Assembly: GCF_001612825.1 (NCBI RefSeq)
Contig: NZ_BDBE01000038.1
Span: 62,001-126,000, forward strand
DNA length: 64,000 bases
Source of the DNA: Nocardia caishijiensis NBRC 108228
GTDB lineage: Bacteria; Actinomycetota; Actinomycetes; Mycobacteriales; Mycobacteriaceae
Direction of reading: 5' to 3'
The translations under genes and the position numbers were made by a program. The notes under the pieces are model-generated. The model was not told where the DNA came from and did not search any database. It saw only the letters and a program-made list of their open reading frames with translations. This document shows, in pieces, positions 26,804-36,084 of this stretch. The stretch's first letter is position 1; the number at the start of each line of letters is the position of its first letter.

Positions 26804-28299
26804 CGAGCTGCCTCCGAGCTACCTTCCCCTGCCCTGGTCAGGTGCTCGGCGACGGCCCACAGACCGACCGCCTTCGACGCCTTGACCAGTACCACATCGC
26901 CTGCGGCGATTTCGTCGTCGAGCAGCGCGATGGCCGCCGAGATATCGGGTACGAGGATCGACTCCTCGCCCCATGAGCCTTCCATCACCGCTCCCTGGTG
27001 CATGCCCCGGGAGGGTCGTCCGGTGCCGACCACGATCAACCGGTCGACGTCGAGGCGCACGGCGAGCCGTCCGATCGCGTCGTGTTCGATGACCGAGGTG
27101 TCGCCGAGTTCGCCCATCTCCCCGAGCACGGCCCAGCTGCGTCGCGGTTCGGGACCCGCCTTGGCGAGGGTGACCAGCGCCTTGAGCGCGGCCCGCACCG
27201 AGTCGGGGTTGGCGTTGTAGGAGTCGTTGATGACGGTGATGCCGTCGGGGGTGGTCCGCACGTCCATGCGGCGCACCGAGGCCGCCGTCGCCCCGGCGAG
27301 CGCCTTGGCGACAGTGTCCAGATCCGCACCGCATTCCAGGGCGACGGCGGCGGCGGACAGCGCGTTGCCGACCTGGTGTTCGCCGTGCACGGCCAGCCGC
27401 ACCGGCACCGACTCGCCACCCGCGTGCAGGGTGAAGCGGGCGCGGGCCTGGTCGTCGGTGGTGACGTCGGTGGCACGGATGTCGGCGTCGCCGGACAGGC
27501 CGACCATGACTACGCGGGCTCTGGTGCGCGAGGCCATGGCGGCGACGTTCGGATCGTCGGCGTTGAGCACGGCGAGACCGTCGGCCGGGAGCGCTTCGAC
27601 CAGTTCACCCTTGGCCTGCGCGATGGCCTCGCGGCTGCCGAACTCGCCGAGGTGCGCGGTGCCGACATTGAGCACCACGCCGATGCGCGGCGGCGCGATG
27701 CGAGCCAGGGCGGCGATGTGGCCGACACCGCGCGCCGACATCTCGAGGGCGAGGAATTTGGTGTCGGCATCGGCGCGCAGGGCCGTCCAGGGGTGGCCGA
27801 GTTCGTTGTTGAACGAACCGGGCGGGGCGACCACGGGGCCCAGCGGTGCGAGCACGGCGGCCAGCAGGTCCTTGGTCGAGGTCTTGCCGGATGACCCGGT
27901 GACGCCGACGACGGTGAGACCGGTGCGCTCGGCCAGGCGCTCGGTGCTGACCCGCGCCAGCTCGGCCAGCGCCGCGAGCACGGCGGCGCCGGAACCGTCG
28001 CCGTCGTGGCTCAGGGCCACCGAGGTGGCGGGCACCGTGCCCGCGTCCGGCGCGACGACGATGGCGGGCACCCCGACCGGGCGCGCCGCGAGCACGGCGA
28101 CCGCTCCGGCCTCGACCGCGGTCGCCGCGTAGTCGTGACCGTCGGAGTTGGCGCCGGGTAGTGCGAGGAACAGATCACCGGAACCGATTCGGCGCGAATC
28201 GAATTCGACCGAACCGGTCACCCGTGCCTGGGGGTCGGGTACGTCGTGCAGCTCGCCGCCGACAACGTCCGCGATCTCCCGCAGTGTCATCTCGATCAT
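26800..28299 (-). CDS. murF: UDP-N-acetylmuramoyl-tripeptide-D-alanyl-D-alanine ligase
   Basis: This 499-residue ligase joins D-Ala-D-Ala to the UDP-MurNAc-tripeptide. The start is MIEMTLREIADVVGGEL. The ATP loop is GVTGSSGKTSTKDLL. The motifs VLNVGTAHLGEFGS and VINDSYNANPDSVRAAL are characteristic of MurF. Four-base overlaps with murE upstream and mraY downstream indicate coupled translation. Confidence 0.97.
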   Translation of the reverse strand: MIEMTLREIADVVGGELHDVPDPQARVTGSVEFDSRRIGSGDLFLALPGANSDGHDYAATAVEAGAVAVLAARPVGVPAIVVAPDAGTVPATSVALSHDGDGSGAAVLAALAELARVSTERLAERTGLTVVGVTGSSGKTSTKDLLAAVLAPLGPVVAPPGSFNNELGHPWTALRADADTKFLALEMSARGVGHIAALARIAPPRIGVVLNVGTAHLGEFGSREAIAQAKGELVEALPADGLAVLNADDPNVAAMASRTRARVVMVGLSGDADIRATDVTTDDQARARFTLHAGGESVPVRLAVHGEHQVGNALSAAAVALECGADLDTVAKALAGATAASVRRMDVRTTPDGITVINDSYNANPDSVRAALKALVTLAKAGPEPRRSWAVLGEMGELGDTSVIEHDAIGRLAVRLDVDRLIVVGTGRPSRGMHQGAVMEGSWGEESILVPDISAAIALLDDEIAAGDVVLVKASKAVGLWAVAEHLTRAGEGSSEAAR

Positions 28300-29990
28300 G
28301 AAACCGTCAAGTCCTCCGAGTCCGTGTGCGGACTGTGTTGTGCCAGTAGAGAATCCAGCTCCGCGGCGAGGACCTCGCGGTCGTCGAAGGGATGCTTGAC
28401 GCCCTGGATCTCCTGCCCCGCCTCATGGCCCTTGCCCGCGACGAGCACCACGTCGCCGGAACGCGCCCAGGCGAGTGCGGCGGCGATGGCCGCCGCGCGG
28501 TCACCGATCTCGCGGACCTCGCCGCGATCGGTGGCCGGGAGTTCGTGCGCACCGGCCACCACAGCGGCGCGGATGGCCGCCGGGTCCTCGGTGCGTGGAT
28601 TGTCGTCGGTGACGATCACCAGGTCGGCACCGCGTGCCGCCGCCGCGCCCATGAGGGGGCGTTTGGCCGCGTCCCGGTCACCACCGGCGCCGACGACCAC
28701 CACGAGCCTGCCTCGGCCCGCCTCGGTGAGGTGTGCGCGCAGTGTGGCGACCACCGACTCGACGGCGGCGGGTTTGTGCGCGTAGTCGACGACGGCGAGG
28801 AAGTCCTGGCCCCGTTCGACGCGCTGCATGCGACCGGGCACGTCGACGGTGGCCAGCGCGGGTGCCGCGACCGCCGGATCGACCCCGGCGGCCGCGCAGG
28901 TGGCGACGGCGAGCAGGGCGTTGGCGACGTTGTAGCGGCCCGGCAGGCGCAAGCGGACGGTCAGCTCGCCGGTGGGTCCCCCAGCGGTGAACTCCTGTTC
29001 ACCACCGGTGGCCTTCACCTCGCCGACGACCCGCCAGGCGGCTGGGCCGACGACCGGCTCGGTGACGGGATCGGCCGTCCGATCGACCGCGCCGGAGCCG
29101 GGGCCGGCGGTAGGAGCCACGGAAGCGGCCGGATGATCGTCCGCCGCGTCGGTGGTCGACACCGTGATCGGGTCGACCAGGTCAGCGGCCAGGCGGCGGC
29201 CCCACTCGTCGTCCACGCAGATCACCGAGGTACGCGCGGCGATCGGCGAGTCAGGTTCGAACAGGCGACGTTTCGCGGCGAAATAGTCCTCGAAGTCCTT
29301 GTGGAAGTCGAGGTGGTCCTGGGAGAGATTGGTGAACGCGCCGACGGCGAAACGCACACCGTCGACCCGGCCCAGCGCCAGCGCGTGACTCGACACCTCC
29401 ATCACCACCGCCTGCACACCCTGCTCGACCATGGCCGCGAACATGGCGTGCAGTTGCGGCGCCTCGGGGGTGGTGAGGGCGCTCGGCACGCGTTGCCCGC
29501 CGATACGGGTCTCGATGGTGCCGATCAGGCCGGTCGACAGGCCCGCCGCGACCAGACCCGCCTCGACCAGATACGACGTGGTGGTCTTGCCTGAGGTGCC
29601 GGTGATGCCGACGATGCGCAGGCGATCGCTCGGATGACCGTAGATCTCGGCCGACAGCTCGCCGAGCACGGCGCGCGGGTCCTCGCGCACCAGCACGGGC
29701 ACCGACACCGCACCGATCAGATCGGCGCCCGCCGCGTCGGTGTACACCGCGACCGCGCCGCGCGCGACGGCGTCGGCGGCGAAGCGGGCGCCGTGCGAAG
29801 TAGCGCCGGGCAGACCGGCGAACAGGTCACCGGGGCGGACGGCGTTGGATCGTTGCTCGATGCCGGTGACGCGCACCTCGGCCGGGACCGGGGTGCGCGT
29901 GGTGGCGCCGGTGAGCTCAAGCAGGGCCTGCAGCGGCGTCGACGGCGGGGTGTTCGGCCGGAGCGCGTGCGGGCTGGACTGCGCGGGCAC
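28296..29990 (-). CDS. murE: UDP-MurNAc-L-Ala-D-Glu:meso-diaminopimelate ligase
   Basis: This 564-residue ligase adds meso-diaminopimelate to the stem peptide. The ATP loop is GITGTSGKTTTSYL (residues 128-141). The DNPR motif in VTDDNPRTEDP identifies meso-DAP as the amino acid. Residues about 281-316 form a Pro/Ala/Val/Asp-rich insertion in the central domain that I do not recall in other MurE proteins, and it accounts for the greater length. The GTG start at 29990 gives a 35-residue leader before the core. Downstream of ftsI after a 204-bp gap without a recognisable gene. Confidence 0.95.
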   Translation of the reverse strand: MPAQSSPHALRPNTPPSTPLQALLELTGATTRTPVPAEVRVTGIEQRSNAVRPGDLFAGLPGATSHGARFAADAVARGAVAVYTDAAGADLIGAVSVPVLVREDPRAVLGELSAEIYGHPSDRLRIVGITGTSGKTTTSYLVEAGLVAAGLSTGLIGTIETRIGGQRVPSALTTPEAPQLHAMFAAMVEQGVQAVVMEVSSHALALGRVDGVRFAVGAFTNLSQDHLDFHKDFEDYFAAKRRLFEPDSPIAARTSVICVDDEWGRRLAADLVDPITVSTTDAADDHPAASVAPTAGPGSGAVDRTADPVTEPVVGPAAWRVVGEVKATGGEQEFTAGGPTGELTVRLRLPGRYNVANALLAVATCAAAGVDPAVAAPALATVDVPGRMQRVERGQDFLAVVDYAHKPAAVESVVATLRAHLTEAGRGRLVVVVGAGGDRDAAKRPLMGAAAARGADLVIVTDDNPRTEDPAAIRAAVVAGAHELPATDRGEVREIGDRAAAIAAALAWARSGDVVLVAGKGHEAGQEIQGVKHPFDDREVLAAELDSLLAQHSPHTDSEDLTVS

Positions 29991-30194
29991 AAGGCTCCTC
30001 TCTGAGATCGGTCGAGCGCGAAGGCGAGACGAGCAGTCAGGTTACCGACGCGCGGTGTCGGACAGGCAACGTGGGTTGAGTTTCAGGTCGTTCCCGGCCC
30101 GCCCGCCTCTGGACTGAGTGGAGGGTGCGACGAAGGAGTACCCGGAGGGAGGGAAGAGGCGGGCTCACGGGGCCGGGAACCGCGGCGCCAGCCG

Positions 30195-32078
30195 CTATGA
30201 TGCTGCCTCCAGCACCAGCGGCCTGGGCTCCGGCGACGGTGGCACCCGGTCGCGCTGCAATGCCCAGGAGGCGATGGTGTGGAACAGCGGCGCGGCGGAC
30301 CCGCCACCGGACCCGTCGGAGCTGCGTACCGGCGCGTCGAGCATCATGCCGATCACGTAGCGCGGGTTGTCGGCGGGCGCCATCCCCGCGAAGGTGATGT
30401 AGAACGACGAGGTCGAATAGCAGCGGCAGGCCGGGTCGACCTTCTGCGCGGTTCCGGTCTTGCCCGCCACCTGGTACCCCTCGACCGCGGCCTGCGGCCC
30501 GGTGCCCATCTGCACGCCCATCGGGTCCTTCTGCACGGTCGCCTGGAAGACGGTGCGCAGGGTGGCCGCGGTCTGCGGGCTGACGACCCGCACGGGGTCG
30601 GGCTGCAGTTCCTCGGTGCGGGTGCCGTCCGGCGCGATCCTTGCCTTCACGATGCGCGGCGGGATGCGAAGACCGTCGTTGGCGACGGCCTGGTACATAC
30701 CGGTCATCTGCAGGGTCGTCATCGAAAGACCCTGGCCGATGGGCAGATTGGCGAAGGTGCCACCGGACCACTGGTCGCGGGCGGGCACCTGTCCCGGGCT
30801 CTCGCCCGGCAGGCCGATCCCGGTGCGCTTGCCGAGGCCGAAGCGGTCGATCATGTCGGCGAAGCGGTCCTCCCCCACCCGCTGCGCGAGCATGAGGGTG
30901 CCGACATTGGACGACTTCCCGAAGATGCCCGTGGTGGTGTACGGCGCCACGTCGTGCTGCCAGGCGTCGTTGACGGTGACACCCGACATCCGGATCGACC
31001 CGGGCACCTGCAGCACTTCGTCGGGAGTGGTCAGCCCGTATTCGAGCGCGGCGGCGGCGGTGACGATCTTGTTCACCGAACCGGGCTCGAAGGGCTCCGA
31101 CACCGACGGGTTGCTCATGTTCGCCGAGGCCCAATGCTGTGGCCCCAGTTTCGGATTGAAGGTGTTGTCGTTGGCCATGGCCAGCACCTGACCGGTCTTG
31201 GCGTCGAGCACGACCGCCGAGGCCGACGCCGCGCCGGAGAGCTGTTTGGCCTGCTGCACCTGCTGCTGCACGAAGTACTGCATGTCGGCGTCGAGGGTGA
31301 GTTCCACGCCGTGCCCGTTCACCGCGGGCTGCTGGTCGCGGTAGCTGCCGGGGATCACCGCGCCGTCGGAGCCGCGATCGTAGGTCCGCGAACCGTCGGT
31401 GCCCGCGAGCACCGAATCGAGCGCCGATTCGAGGCCGATCTGGCCGTGCCCGTCCCAGCCGGTCGCGCCGACCACATTGGCCGCCAACGCCCCGCCGGGG
31501 TATTCGCGAGGGTCCTGCCGTTCCGCGCCGACCTCCGGGAACTTCGTGGTGATCTCGGCGGCGATCCGGGGATCGACATTGCGGGCCAGATAGTGGAAGG
31601 GCTTGTCGCTGCGCAGTTTGTCGAGCAGCTCCTCCTCCTTCGGGCCGGTCGCACCGAGCTTGTCGTGCACGAACTTCGCGATGTCGGTCAGTCGCTGCTC
31701 GGGATCGGGCGCGTTCTCCTTGGTCTTCTTCGCGTCGGCGAGCTGCTGGCGCACCCGGACCGGTTGGAACGTCAGCGCTTTCGCGGTGACGGTGAAGGCG
31801 AGCGGGTTGCCGTAGCGGTCGGTGATGGGACCACGCACCGCGGCCTCGGTCTCCTTGGTGGTGCGCTGAGAGGCGGCCTGGGCCGAGAGTCCCGGCGCGG
31901 CGATGCTCTGGATGTAGAGCAACTGCAGCGCGACCACGGCGAGGGTGGCGAGCATGGTGACCCGGCCGACGCCGAGGCGCAACCGGATGGGCCGGTCCGG
32001 CGAGAGCGACCCGCTGCGTCGGGCCCTCGACGAGACCGGCCCGCGTCGCCGTGGCGACGCGGGCCCGCTCTGCCTCAT
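30195..32078 (-). CDS. ftsI: Septal penicillin-binding protein FtsI (PBP3/PbpB)
   Basis: This 627-residue class B transpeptidase cross-links septal peptidoglycan with FtsW. A basic cytoplasmic tail precedes one membrane helix (about 41-57). The dimerisation/pedestal domain follows. The transpeptidase motifs are SVNK (334-337, active Ser334), SSN (389-391) and KTG (540-542). A short loop containing PACRCY follows the KTG motif and adds two cysteines. ATG at 32078 overlaps the stop of the FtsL-like gene by 4 nt, which decides the start. Confidence 0.96.
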   Translation of the reverse strand: MRQSGPASPRRRGPVSSRARRSGSLSPDRPIRLRLGVGRVTMLATLAVVALQLLYIQSIAAPGLSAQAASQRTTKETEAAVRGPITDRYGNPLAFTVTAKALTFQPVRVRQQLADAKKTKENAPDPEQRLTDIAKFVHDKLGATGPKEEELLDKLRSDKPFHYLARNVDPRIAAEITTKFPEVGAERQDPREYPGGALAANVVGATGWDGHGQIGLESALDSVLAGTDGSRTYDRGSDGAVIPGSYRDQQPAVNGHGVELTLDADMQYFVQQQVQQAKQLSGAASASAVVLDAKTGQVLAMANDNTFNPKLGPQHWASANMSNPSVSEPFEPGSVNKIVTAAAALEYGLTTPDEVLQVPGSIRMSGVTVNDAWQHDVAPYTTTGIFGKSSNVGTLMLAQRVGEDRFADMIDRFGLGKRTGIGLPGESPGQVPARDQWSGGTFANLPIGQGLSMTTLQMTGMYQAVANDGLRIPPRIVKARIAPDGTRTEELQPDPVRVVSPQTAATLRTVFQATVQKDPMGVQMGTGPQAAVEGYQVAGKTGTAQKVDPACRCYSTSSFYITFAGMAPADNPRYVIGMMLDAPVRSSDGSGGGSAAPLFHTIASWALQRDRVPPSPEPRPLVLEAAS

Positions 32079-32977
32079 CGGCCTGCCTCGGGAGCGATGA
32101 TCCGGGGCGTCTCGCTCGGCGGACCCGCGTCCGGTAAGGGCGCGACTTCCGGTGCGGGGGGCGGCGTGTCGGCCGGTGCCGCAGCCAGCTCGACCCGGTC
32201 GGGGACGAGCTGGGGGGCCGGTGCCTGGACCGGCGCCTCCGACGGCGCCGGTGGGACGCCGTCGCCCACGGGGGGAGCGACCTGACCCGGCGGGTCCGGC
32301 TGTGCCAGGGGCGGATTCACGACGGGCGCGCTCGGCGCTCCGACCTGGGCGCCGGGCGCCGCGAGCACGGCGGGCGGAGTGCTCTCGGGCGCGGCGGTGG
32401 CCGGGGTGCCCGGCTGCACCGGGACCACCCGCTCGCCCTGCGCCTGCTGACCCGGTGCCGGGTTCGGCGTCGTCGTCGGCGGTCCGTTCAGCGGCGGCGC
32501 GGGGGCGCCCTGGGCGGGCATCGGCGTACCGATCACGGTGACCTCCCCGCCGGGTCCGATCACCAGACGCGCCGGGTCCTTGGCGGGGATCATGCCGAGT
32601 TCCCCCGCACGCTCGGCCAATTCGGGTGCCGAGTCGGCGGCGGCGACCTCGCGCTGCAGCGCGGCCCGCTCGTCGGCGAGCGCGCGGTTGTCCGAGCGCA
32701 TGTCGCCGAGCAGGTAGCTGTCCTCGGCCGCCCGGGTGGTGAGCAGCAGGGTGAGCGCGAGACCGCATCCGAGCAGCCCGATGATCGCGGTGACGAACGG
32801 AATGCGCCCGGCCATGGTGGAGGAGCGATCGGGCAGCGATATGCCGTCGAGCAGCTGCTGCCTGGTGCGTTTGCGCGCGTAGGCCCGCTCCGCGGCACCG
32901 GACTTCACCCGTTCGGCCGCCTGCACGCGCCGGGCGGTACGCCCCGGTACGGCAACGGTGCTCGTCCGCACGCTCAT
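32075..32977 (-). CDS. FtsL-like proline-rich membrane protein
   Basis: This 300-residue protein occupies the ftsL position between rsmH and ftsI. It has a basic N-terminal half-domain, one membrane helix (about residues 59-80, PFVTAIIGLLGCGLALTLLL), then a heptad-rich stretch to about residue 125 as in FtsL. The rest, about 150-300, is a Pro/Ala-rich tail. This matches the Rv2164c type of actinobacterial FtsL-like proteins. It probably joins FtsQ and FtsB in activating FtsWI. Four-base overlaps on both sides show operon coupling. Confidence 0.8.
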   Translation of the reverse strand: MSVRTSTVAVPGRTARRVQAAERVKSGAAERAYARKRTRQQLLDGISLPDRSSTMAGRIPFVTAIIGLLGCGLALTLLLTTRAAEDSYLLGDMRSDNRALADERAALQREVAAADSAPELAERAGELGMIPAKDPARLVIGPGGEVTVIGTPMPAQGAPAPPLNGPPTTTPNPAPGQQAQGERVVPVQPGTPATAAPESTPPAVLAAPGAQVGAPSAPVVNPPLAQPDPPGQVAPPVGDGVPPAPSEAPVQAPAPQLVPDRVELAAAPADTPPPAPEVAPLPDAGPPSETPRIIAPEAGR

Positions 32978-33972
32978 CGTGTCCCCTCCTGTGTCCTCCC
33001 TGACCTCTCCGCGATCCGTTCGGCCGCACGCATCCGCACCGGAGCGGACCTCGGATTGGCCTCGATCTCGGACTCGGTCGCCTTTTCCGCGCCTCGGGTG
33101 AGCATTCGGAACTCCGGGCCCATGCCGGGCAGTTCGACCGGCAGGTCCATCGGGGACCTGGACACGATCCGAGGCGCGAATTCCTGCTTCACCAGCCGAT
33201 CCTCGAGCGACTGGTACGACATCACACAGATCCGCCCGCCCACGCGCAGCGCGTCGAGCGCCGCGGGCAGCGCGGCCCGCAGCGAATCGAGTTCTCCGTT
33301 GACCTCCACCCGCAGCGCCTGGAACGTGCGCTTGGCGGGATGCCCGCCGGTGCGCCGGGCCGCGGCCGGGATGGTCGCGTACAGCACCTCGACCAGTTGG
33401 GCGCTGGTACTGAACGGTTCGACGGCGCGGCGGCGCAACACCTCCGAGGCGATCTTGCCCGCGAAGCGTTCGTCGCCATAGTTTTTCAGCACCCGGGCCA
33501 GGTCGCCGTGGCTGTAGGTGTTGAGCACGTCGGCGGCGGTGATCCCGGTGGTCGGGTCCATCCGCATGTCCAGCGGCGCGTCGACGGAGTAGGCGAAGCC
33601 GCGATCGGCCTCGTCGAGCTGCATCGAGGACACGCCGAGGTCCATGAGAATCGCTGACACCGAACCGGTTTCGGCCAGACCCGCCTCGGCCAGCGCCTCG
33701 GGGATCCCGTCGTAGCGGGTGTGCACCAGCGTGATTCGGTCGGCGTAGGGCGCCAGGCGCTCGCCCGCCAGTTTCAGCGCGTTGGTGTCGCGGTCGAGGC
33801 CGACCAGCCGCGCGTTCGGGTAGGTGCGCAGGAAGTGTTCGGCGTGCCCGCCGAGGCCGAGGGTCGCGTCGAGATAGACCGCGCCCGGCTCGTCGAGCGC
33901 CGGACCGAGCAGGTCGTCGGCTCGCTCGAGCAGCACCGGCACATGACGGGGGTTCTCGGTGTCATGGTTCAC
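32974..33972 (-). CDS. rsmH: 16S rRNA (cytosine-1402-N4)-methyltransferase RsmH
   Basis: This 332-residue SAM-dependent enzyme (formerly MraW) methylates N4 of C1402 in the ribosomal P site. The SAM-binding motif is YLDATLGLGGHAEHFL. Further family motifs include ILMDLGVSSMQLDEADRGFAYS, given here as ILMDLGVSSMQLDE and DRGFAYS, and RTFQALRVEVNGEL. GTG at 33972 is chosen because GGGAGG lies upstream at good spacing and the next residues reach the family core (HVPVLLERA); longer frames add an unlikely Arg-rich leader. It overlaps the FtsL-like gene by 4 nt. Confidence 0.95.
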   Translation of the reverse strand: MNHDTENPRHVPVLLERADDLLGPALDEPGAVYLDATLGLGGHAEHFLRTYPNARLVGLDRDTNALKLAGERLAPYADRITLVHTRYDGIPEALAEAGLAETGSVSAILMDLGVSSMQLDEADRGFAYSVDAPLDMRMDPTTGITAADVLNTYSHGDLARVLKNYGDERFAGKIASEVLRRRAVEPFSTSAQLVEVLYATIPAAARRTGGHPAKRTFQALRVEVNGELDSLRAALPAALDALRVGGRICVMSYQSLEDRLVKQEFAPRIVSRSPMDLPVELPGMGPEFRMLTRGAEKATESEIEANPRSAPVRMRAAERIAERSGRTQEGTR

Positions 33973-34164
33973 CTCGACCTCCCGGGATACTGCCTCGCGT
34001 CGCAGACGGGTCGCCTTGCCACACAGTGCTTGTGGAATGAGTTGCTTACTCGGATGAGTGCGAATGCGTCGAGGTCTCTGACCGGGGCGCGGCACCTGGC
34101 GTCGGGGAAGTACGTCAGGGTCCACGCCCGGGCAGAGGCCTCGCAGCACTCGCGTGCTGCGGGG

Positions 34165-34596
34165 TCAGAAAATCCCGCCCAGCGACTCGTCTCTGGCTTG
34201 CGCGTAGTCCTCCTCGTGCTCGGCGAGGTAGGACTCCCACGCCTGCTTGTCCCATATCTCGAGGAAGTCGACCGAACCGATCACGACGCAATCCCGGGTG
34301 AGTCCGGCATAGCGTTTGTGGTCCGGCGACAACGTGATCCGGCCTTGCGCGTCCGGACGTTGTTCGTCGGTGCCAGCGGCCAGCGCCCGGACGAAAGCCC
34401 TTGCCTGCGGGTTGCTTCGAGACGCCGCCGCGGCCCGCCGGGCGAGCGCGGTGAACTCTTCCTTCGGATACACGGCAAGGCTGTGGTCTTGACCCTTCGT
34501 GACCATCAACCCTCCCGCCAGCTCGTCTCGGAACTTCGCAGGCAACGTCAGTCGCCCTTTGTCGTCCAATCGGGGGGTGTAGGTACCGAGAAACAT
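34165..34596 (-). CDS. mraZ: MraZ transcriptional regulator of the division cluster
   Basis: This 143-residue protein has two AbrB-like MraZ domains. Each holds a DxxGR motif: LDDKGRLTLPAKFRDEL near the start and DAQGRITLSPDHKRYAG in the second half. MraZ forms ring oligomers and binds TGGG repeats in its own promoter, tuning expression of the division and cell-wall operon. ATG at 34596 is used because GGGAGG lies 8 nt upstream; the in-frame GTG nine bases earlier overlaps that site. A matching triple TGGG operator is upstream. Confidence 0.96.
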   Translation of the reverse strand: MFLGTYTPRLDDKGRLTLPAKFRDELAGGLMVTKGQDHSLAVYPKEEFTALARRAAAASRSNPQARAFVRALAAGTDEQRPDAQGRITLSPDHKRYAGLTRDCVVIGSVDFLEIWDKQAWESYLAEHEEDYAQARDESLGGIF

Positions 34597-34652
34597 CCCG
34601 GCCACCTCCCTACTGGATCACCTGGCCGTGAGGCCTCTCCTGTAGTGCGCGA

Positions 34653-34683
34653 CCCACATTACCCCACTTTCCCCCACTTTCAA
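34653..34683 (-). promoter_or_regulatory. mraZ promoter with three MraZ-binding repeats
   Basis: On the minus strand TTGAAA (34678-34683), a 16-nt spacer and TAATGT (34656-34661) form a good sigma-A type promoter. Three TGGG blocks lie exactly 10 bp apart (34673-34676, 34663-34666, 34653-34656), one helical turn each, within the spacer and just past the -10. This is the known MraZ operator layout, so autorepression by blocking RNA polymerase is expected. Transcription should begin near 34649. Confidence 0.85.
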
Positions 34684-34947
34684 TCGAAACCCTGGGTGAT
34701 CCTACTCCCCGCCAACACAATTCCGCAGGTCATATCAGCTATCAATGAGATTCGGGGTTATCGCGTGTTAGGACGACCCGCGCGGGTCGGCAACCCCGGG
34801 TTCCGACAACGTTCAGCAAACTTCCCAGGTGCCGCCGACGACCCTGTCGTTCGACGGCGTACGAGACGGCCCTGGTGGGGAGGGGTGGGGAAGGTGGGGG
34901 AACCGCCCTGTTGACACGGTCGCGGACGACCCGACGCGGACATGCGA

Positions 34948-34986
34948 AAGCGGTGCCGCACCCGTATTCCGGGCGCGACACCGCTT
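34948..34986 (-). terminator. Long hairpin after the DUF3040 gene, probable terminator
   Basis: An imperfect inverted repeat runs from AAGCGGTG to CACCGCTT around a GAATA loop, about 17 pairs with two mismatches. It starts 38 nt after the DUF3040 stop. It should insulate the mraZ promoter from upstream transcription. The T-run is short (TTT). The rest of the gap 34606-35024 holds the mraZ promoter and no other visible gene. Confidence 0.7.
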
Positions 34987-35024
34987 CCTATGCCGTTGTG
35001 CTCGACCTCACGGTCGGCGCAGGG

Positions 35025-35447
35025 TCACTCCTGCTCGAATCTGCGGCGGAATCGGTCTTCCATCCGCTCCGAGAAGCCGCCCGACTTGCGCGGGCGCTGA
35101 CCACCGCGCCGGTCCGACGGGCGCGGGCCCGCCGACGGTTCGTCGGTGGCCTCCGACCCACCCGGCCGACGCGAGCCGCCGATCATCAGCAGGACGCCGG
35201 CGCCGAACATGGCGATGAAGCCCACGAGACTGATGATCGGGAACCCGCCCGGCTTGAACGGGGCGGCGATGCCTGCGACGAGCAGGAACAGGCCGACGGC
35301 GAACAACGCCGCAGCTTGGAGCCTGCGTCGACTCGACGTGGAGCGAAGTCGTCCGCCGCGGACGGACGAGGCGAACTTCGGGTCCTCAGCATAGAGAGCG
35401 CTCTCGATCTGTTCGAGCATGCGCTGCTCGTGCTCGGAGAGTGGCAC
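35025..35447 (-). CDS. DUF3040 domain membrane protein
   Basis: This 140-residue protein has the DUF3040 pattern: a short cytosolic start (VPLSEHEQRMLEQIESALYA), two membrane helices (about 43-61 and 68-90), then a basic, disordered tail ending RRRFEQE. The function is unknown. It is common beside mraZ in actinobacteria, which suggests an envelope or division role. GTG at 35447 is supported by GGGGGAGG three nt upstream. Confidence 0.85.
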   Translation of the reverse strand: MPLSEHEQRMLEQIESALYAEDPKFASSVRGGRLRSTSSRRRLQAAALFAVGLFLLVAGIAAPFKPGGFPIISLVGFIAMFGAGVLLMIGGSRRPGGSEATDEPSAGPRPSDRRGGQRPRKSGGFSERMEDRFRRRFEQE

Positions 35448-35572
35448 GGTACCTCCCCCGGCACTAGGCGTGGCTGGTCGCCTCCGGGTAGGCGACGGGT
35501 AGCCGACCTTGGCGGCTATCTGCTCCCCATGATACGAGTTCGATCGAGGCCGTACCACCTACTCGGTGATAA

Positions 35573-36022
35573 CTAAGCGGTCATGTCCCGGTCGCGACTC
35601 GGCTGCGGGCGTGTCTTGGCGGCGGCGACCAGCGCATCGTCGACGTCGTAGAGGAACGCGCCCACCCGCGAACAGAACTCGTCGGCTTGTGTGTCGGTGA
35701 TCGTGCGGTCCAGTCCGGCCTCCAGCGCGGCCCGCAGCGGCGAGTGCGCCTCGAAGTAGTCGGCCCACATGGCGAACTCCGGCGTGGCGCGTCTCAGTAA
35801 CACCCAGGCGCTGCGCGAACGGGCCCGAGGCGCGCGATCGGCGCCTGCCAGCGCGATGACCGCGCCCGCGCCGCGCAGGGCGGCCAGGTAGGCGGTGCGG
35901 AACCGCTCCCCCGGCTCGTGTTCCCAGGCCGAGTCGGTGAGCAGCGCGTCGGCCTGGCGTAGCAGCCCACCGGCGCGGCCGTCGTGGCCCGCGTGCGCTC
36001 GACCATCGTTGTGACCAGCCAT
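35573..36022 (-). CDS. SAV_6107 family HEPN-domain protein
   Basis: This 149-residue all-helical protein matches my recollection of the SAV_6107 HEPN family. Typical features are the early LLRQADALLTDS, the AYLAALRGAGAVIALAG helix, and a later RSAWVLLRRATPEFAMWADYF segment. HEPN domains are found in RNases, toxins and nucleotide-binding proteins; the catalytic RxxxxH motif is not evident here. ATG at 36022 has AAAGGGG upstream. Its promoter carries a perfect PafBC-type damage motif and a LexA-like box, so it is probably induced by DNA damage. Its molecular role is not known to me. Confidence 0.8.
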   Translation of the reverse strand: MAGHNDGRAHAGHDGRAGGLLRQADALLTDSAWEHEPGERFRTAYLAALRGAGAVIALAGADRAPRARSRSAWVLLRRATPEFAMWADYFEAHSPLRAALEAGLDRTITDTQADEFCSRVGAFLYDVDDALVAAAKTRPQPSRDRDMTA

Positions 36023-36050
36023 CTGCTGCCCCTTTCACCCCTCGCACAGA

Positions 36051-36066
36051 TCGAACAATCATTCGA
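36051..36066. promoter_or_regulatory. LexA (SOS) box-like site
   Basis: TCGAAC-AATC-ATTCGA matches the mycobacterial/actinobacterial LexA consensus TCGAAC-N4-GTTCGA at 11 of 12 fixed positions. It lies between the divergent HEPN and GNAT genes, just downstream of the predicted HEPN transcription start, where a repressor would block transcription. A second overlapping palindrome (ATTCGAAC/GTTTGAAT, one mismatch) begins at 36061. Confidence 0.55.
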
Positions 36067-36084
36067 ACGTTTGAATTGAGATTG

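Noticed and set aside
29991..30194. 204-bp gap between ftsI and murE examined for a small gene
   Set aside because: No frame with a good ribosome-binding site or recognisable product; left as intergenic.
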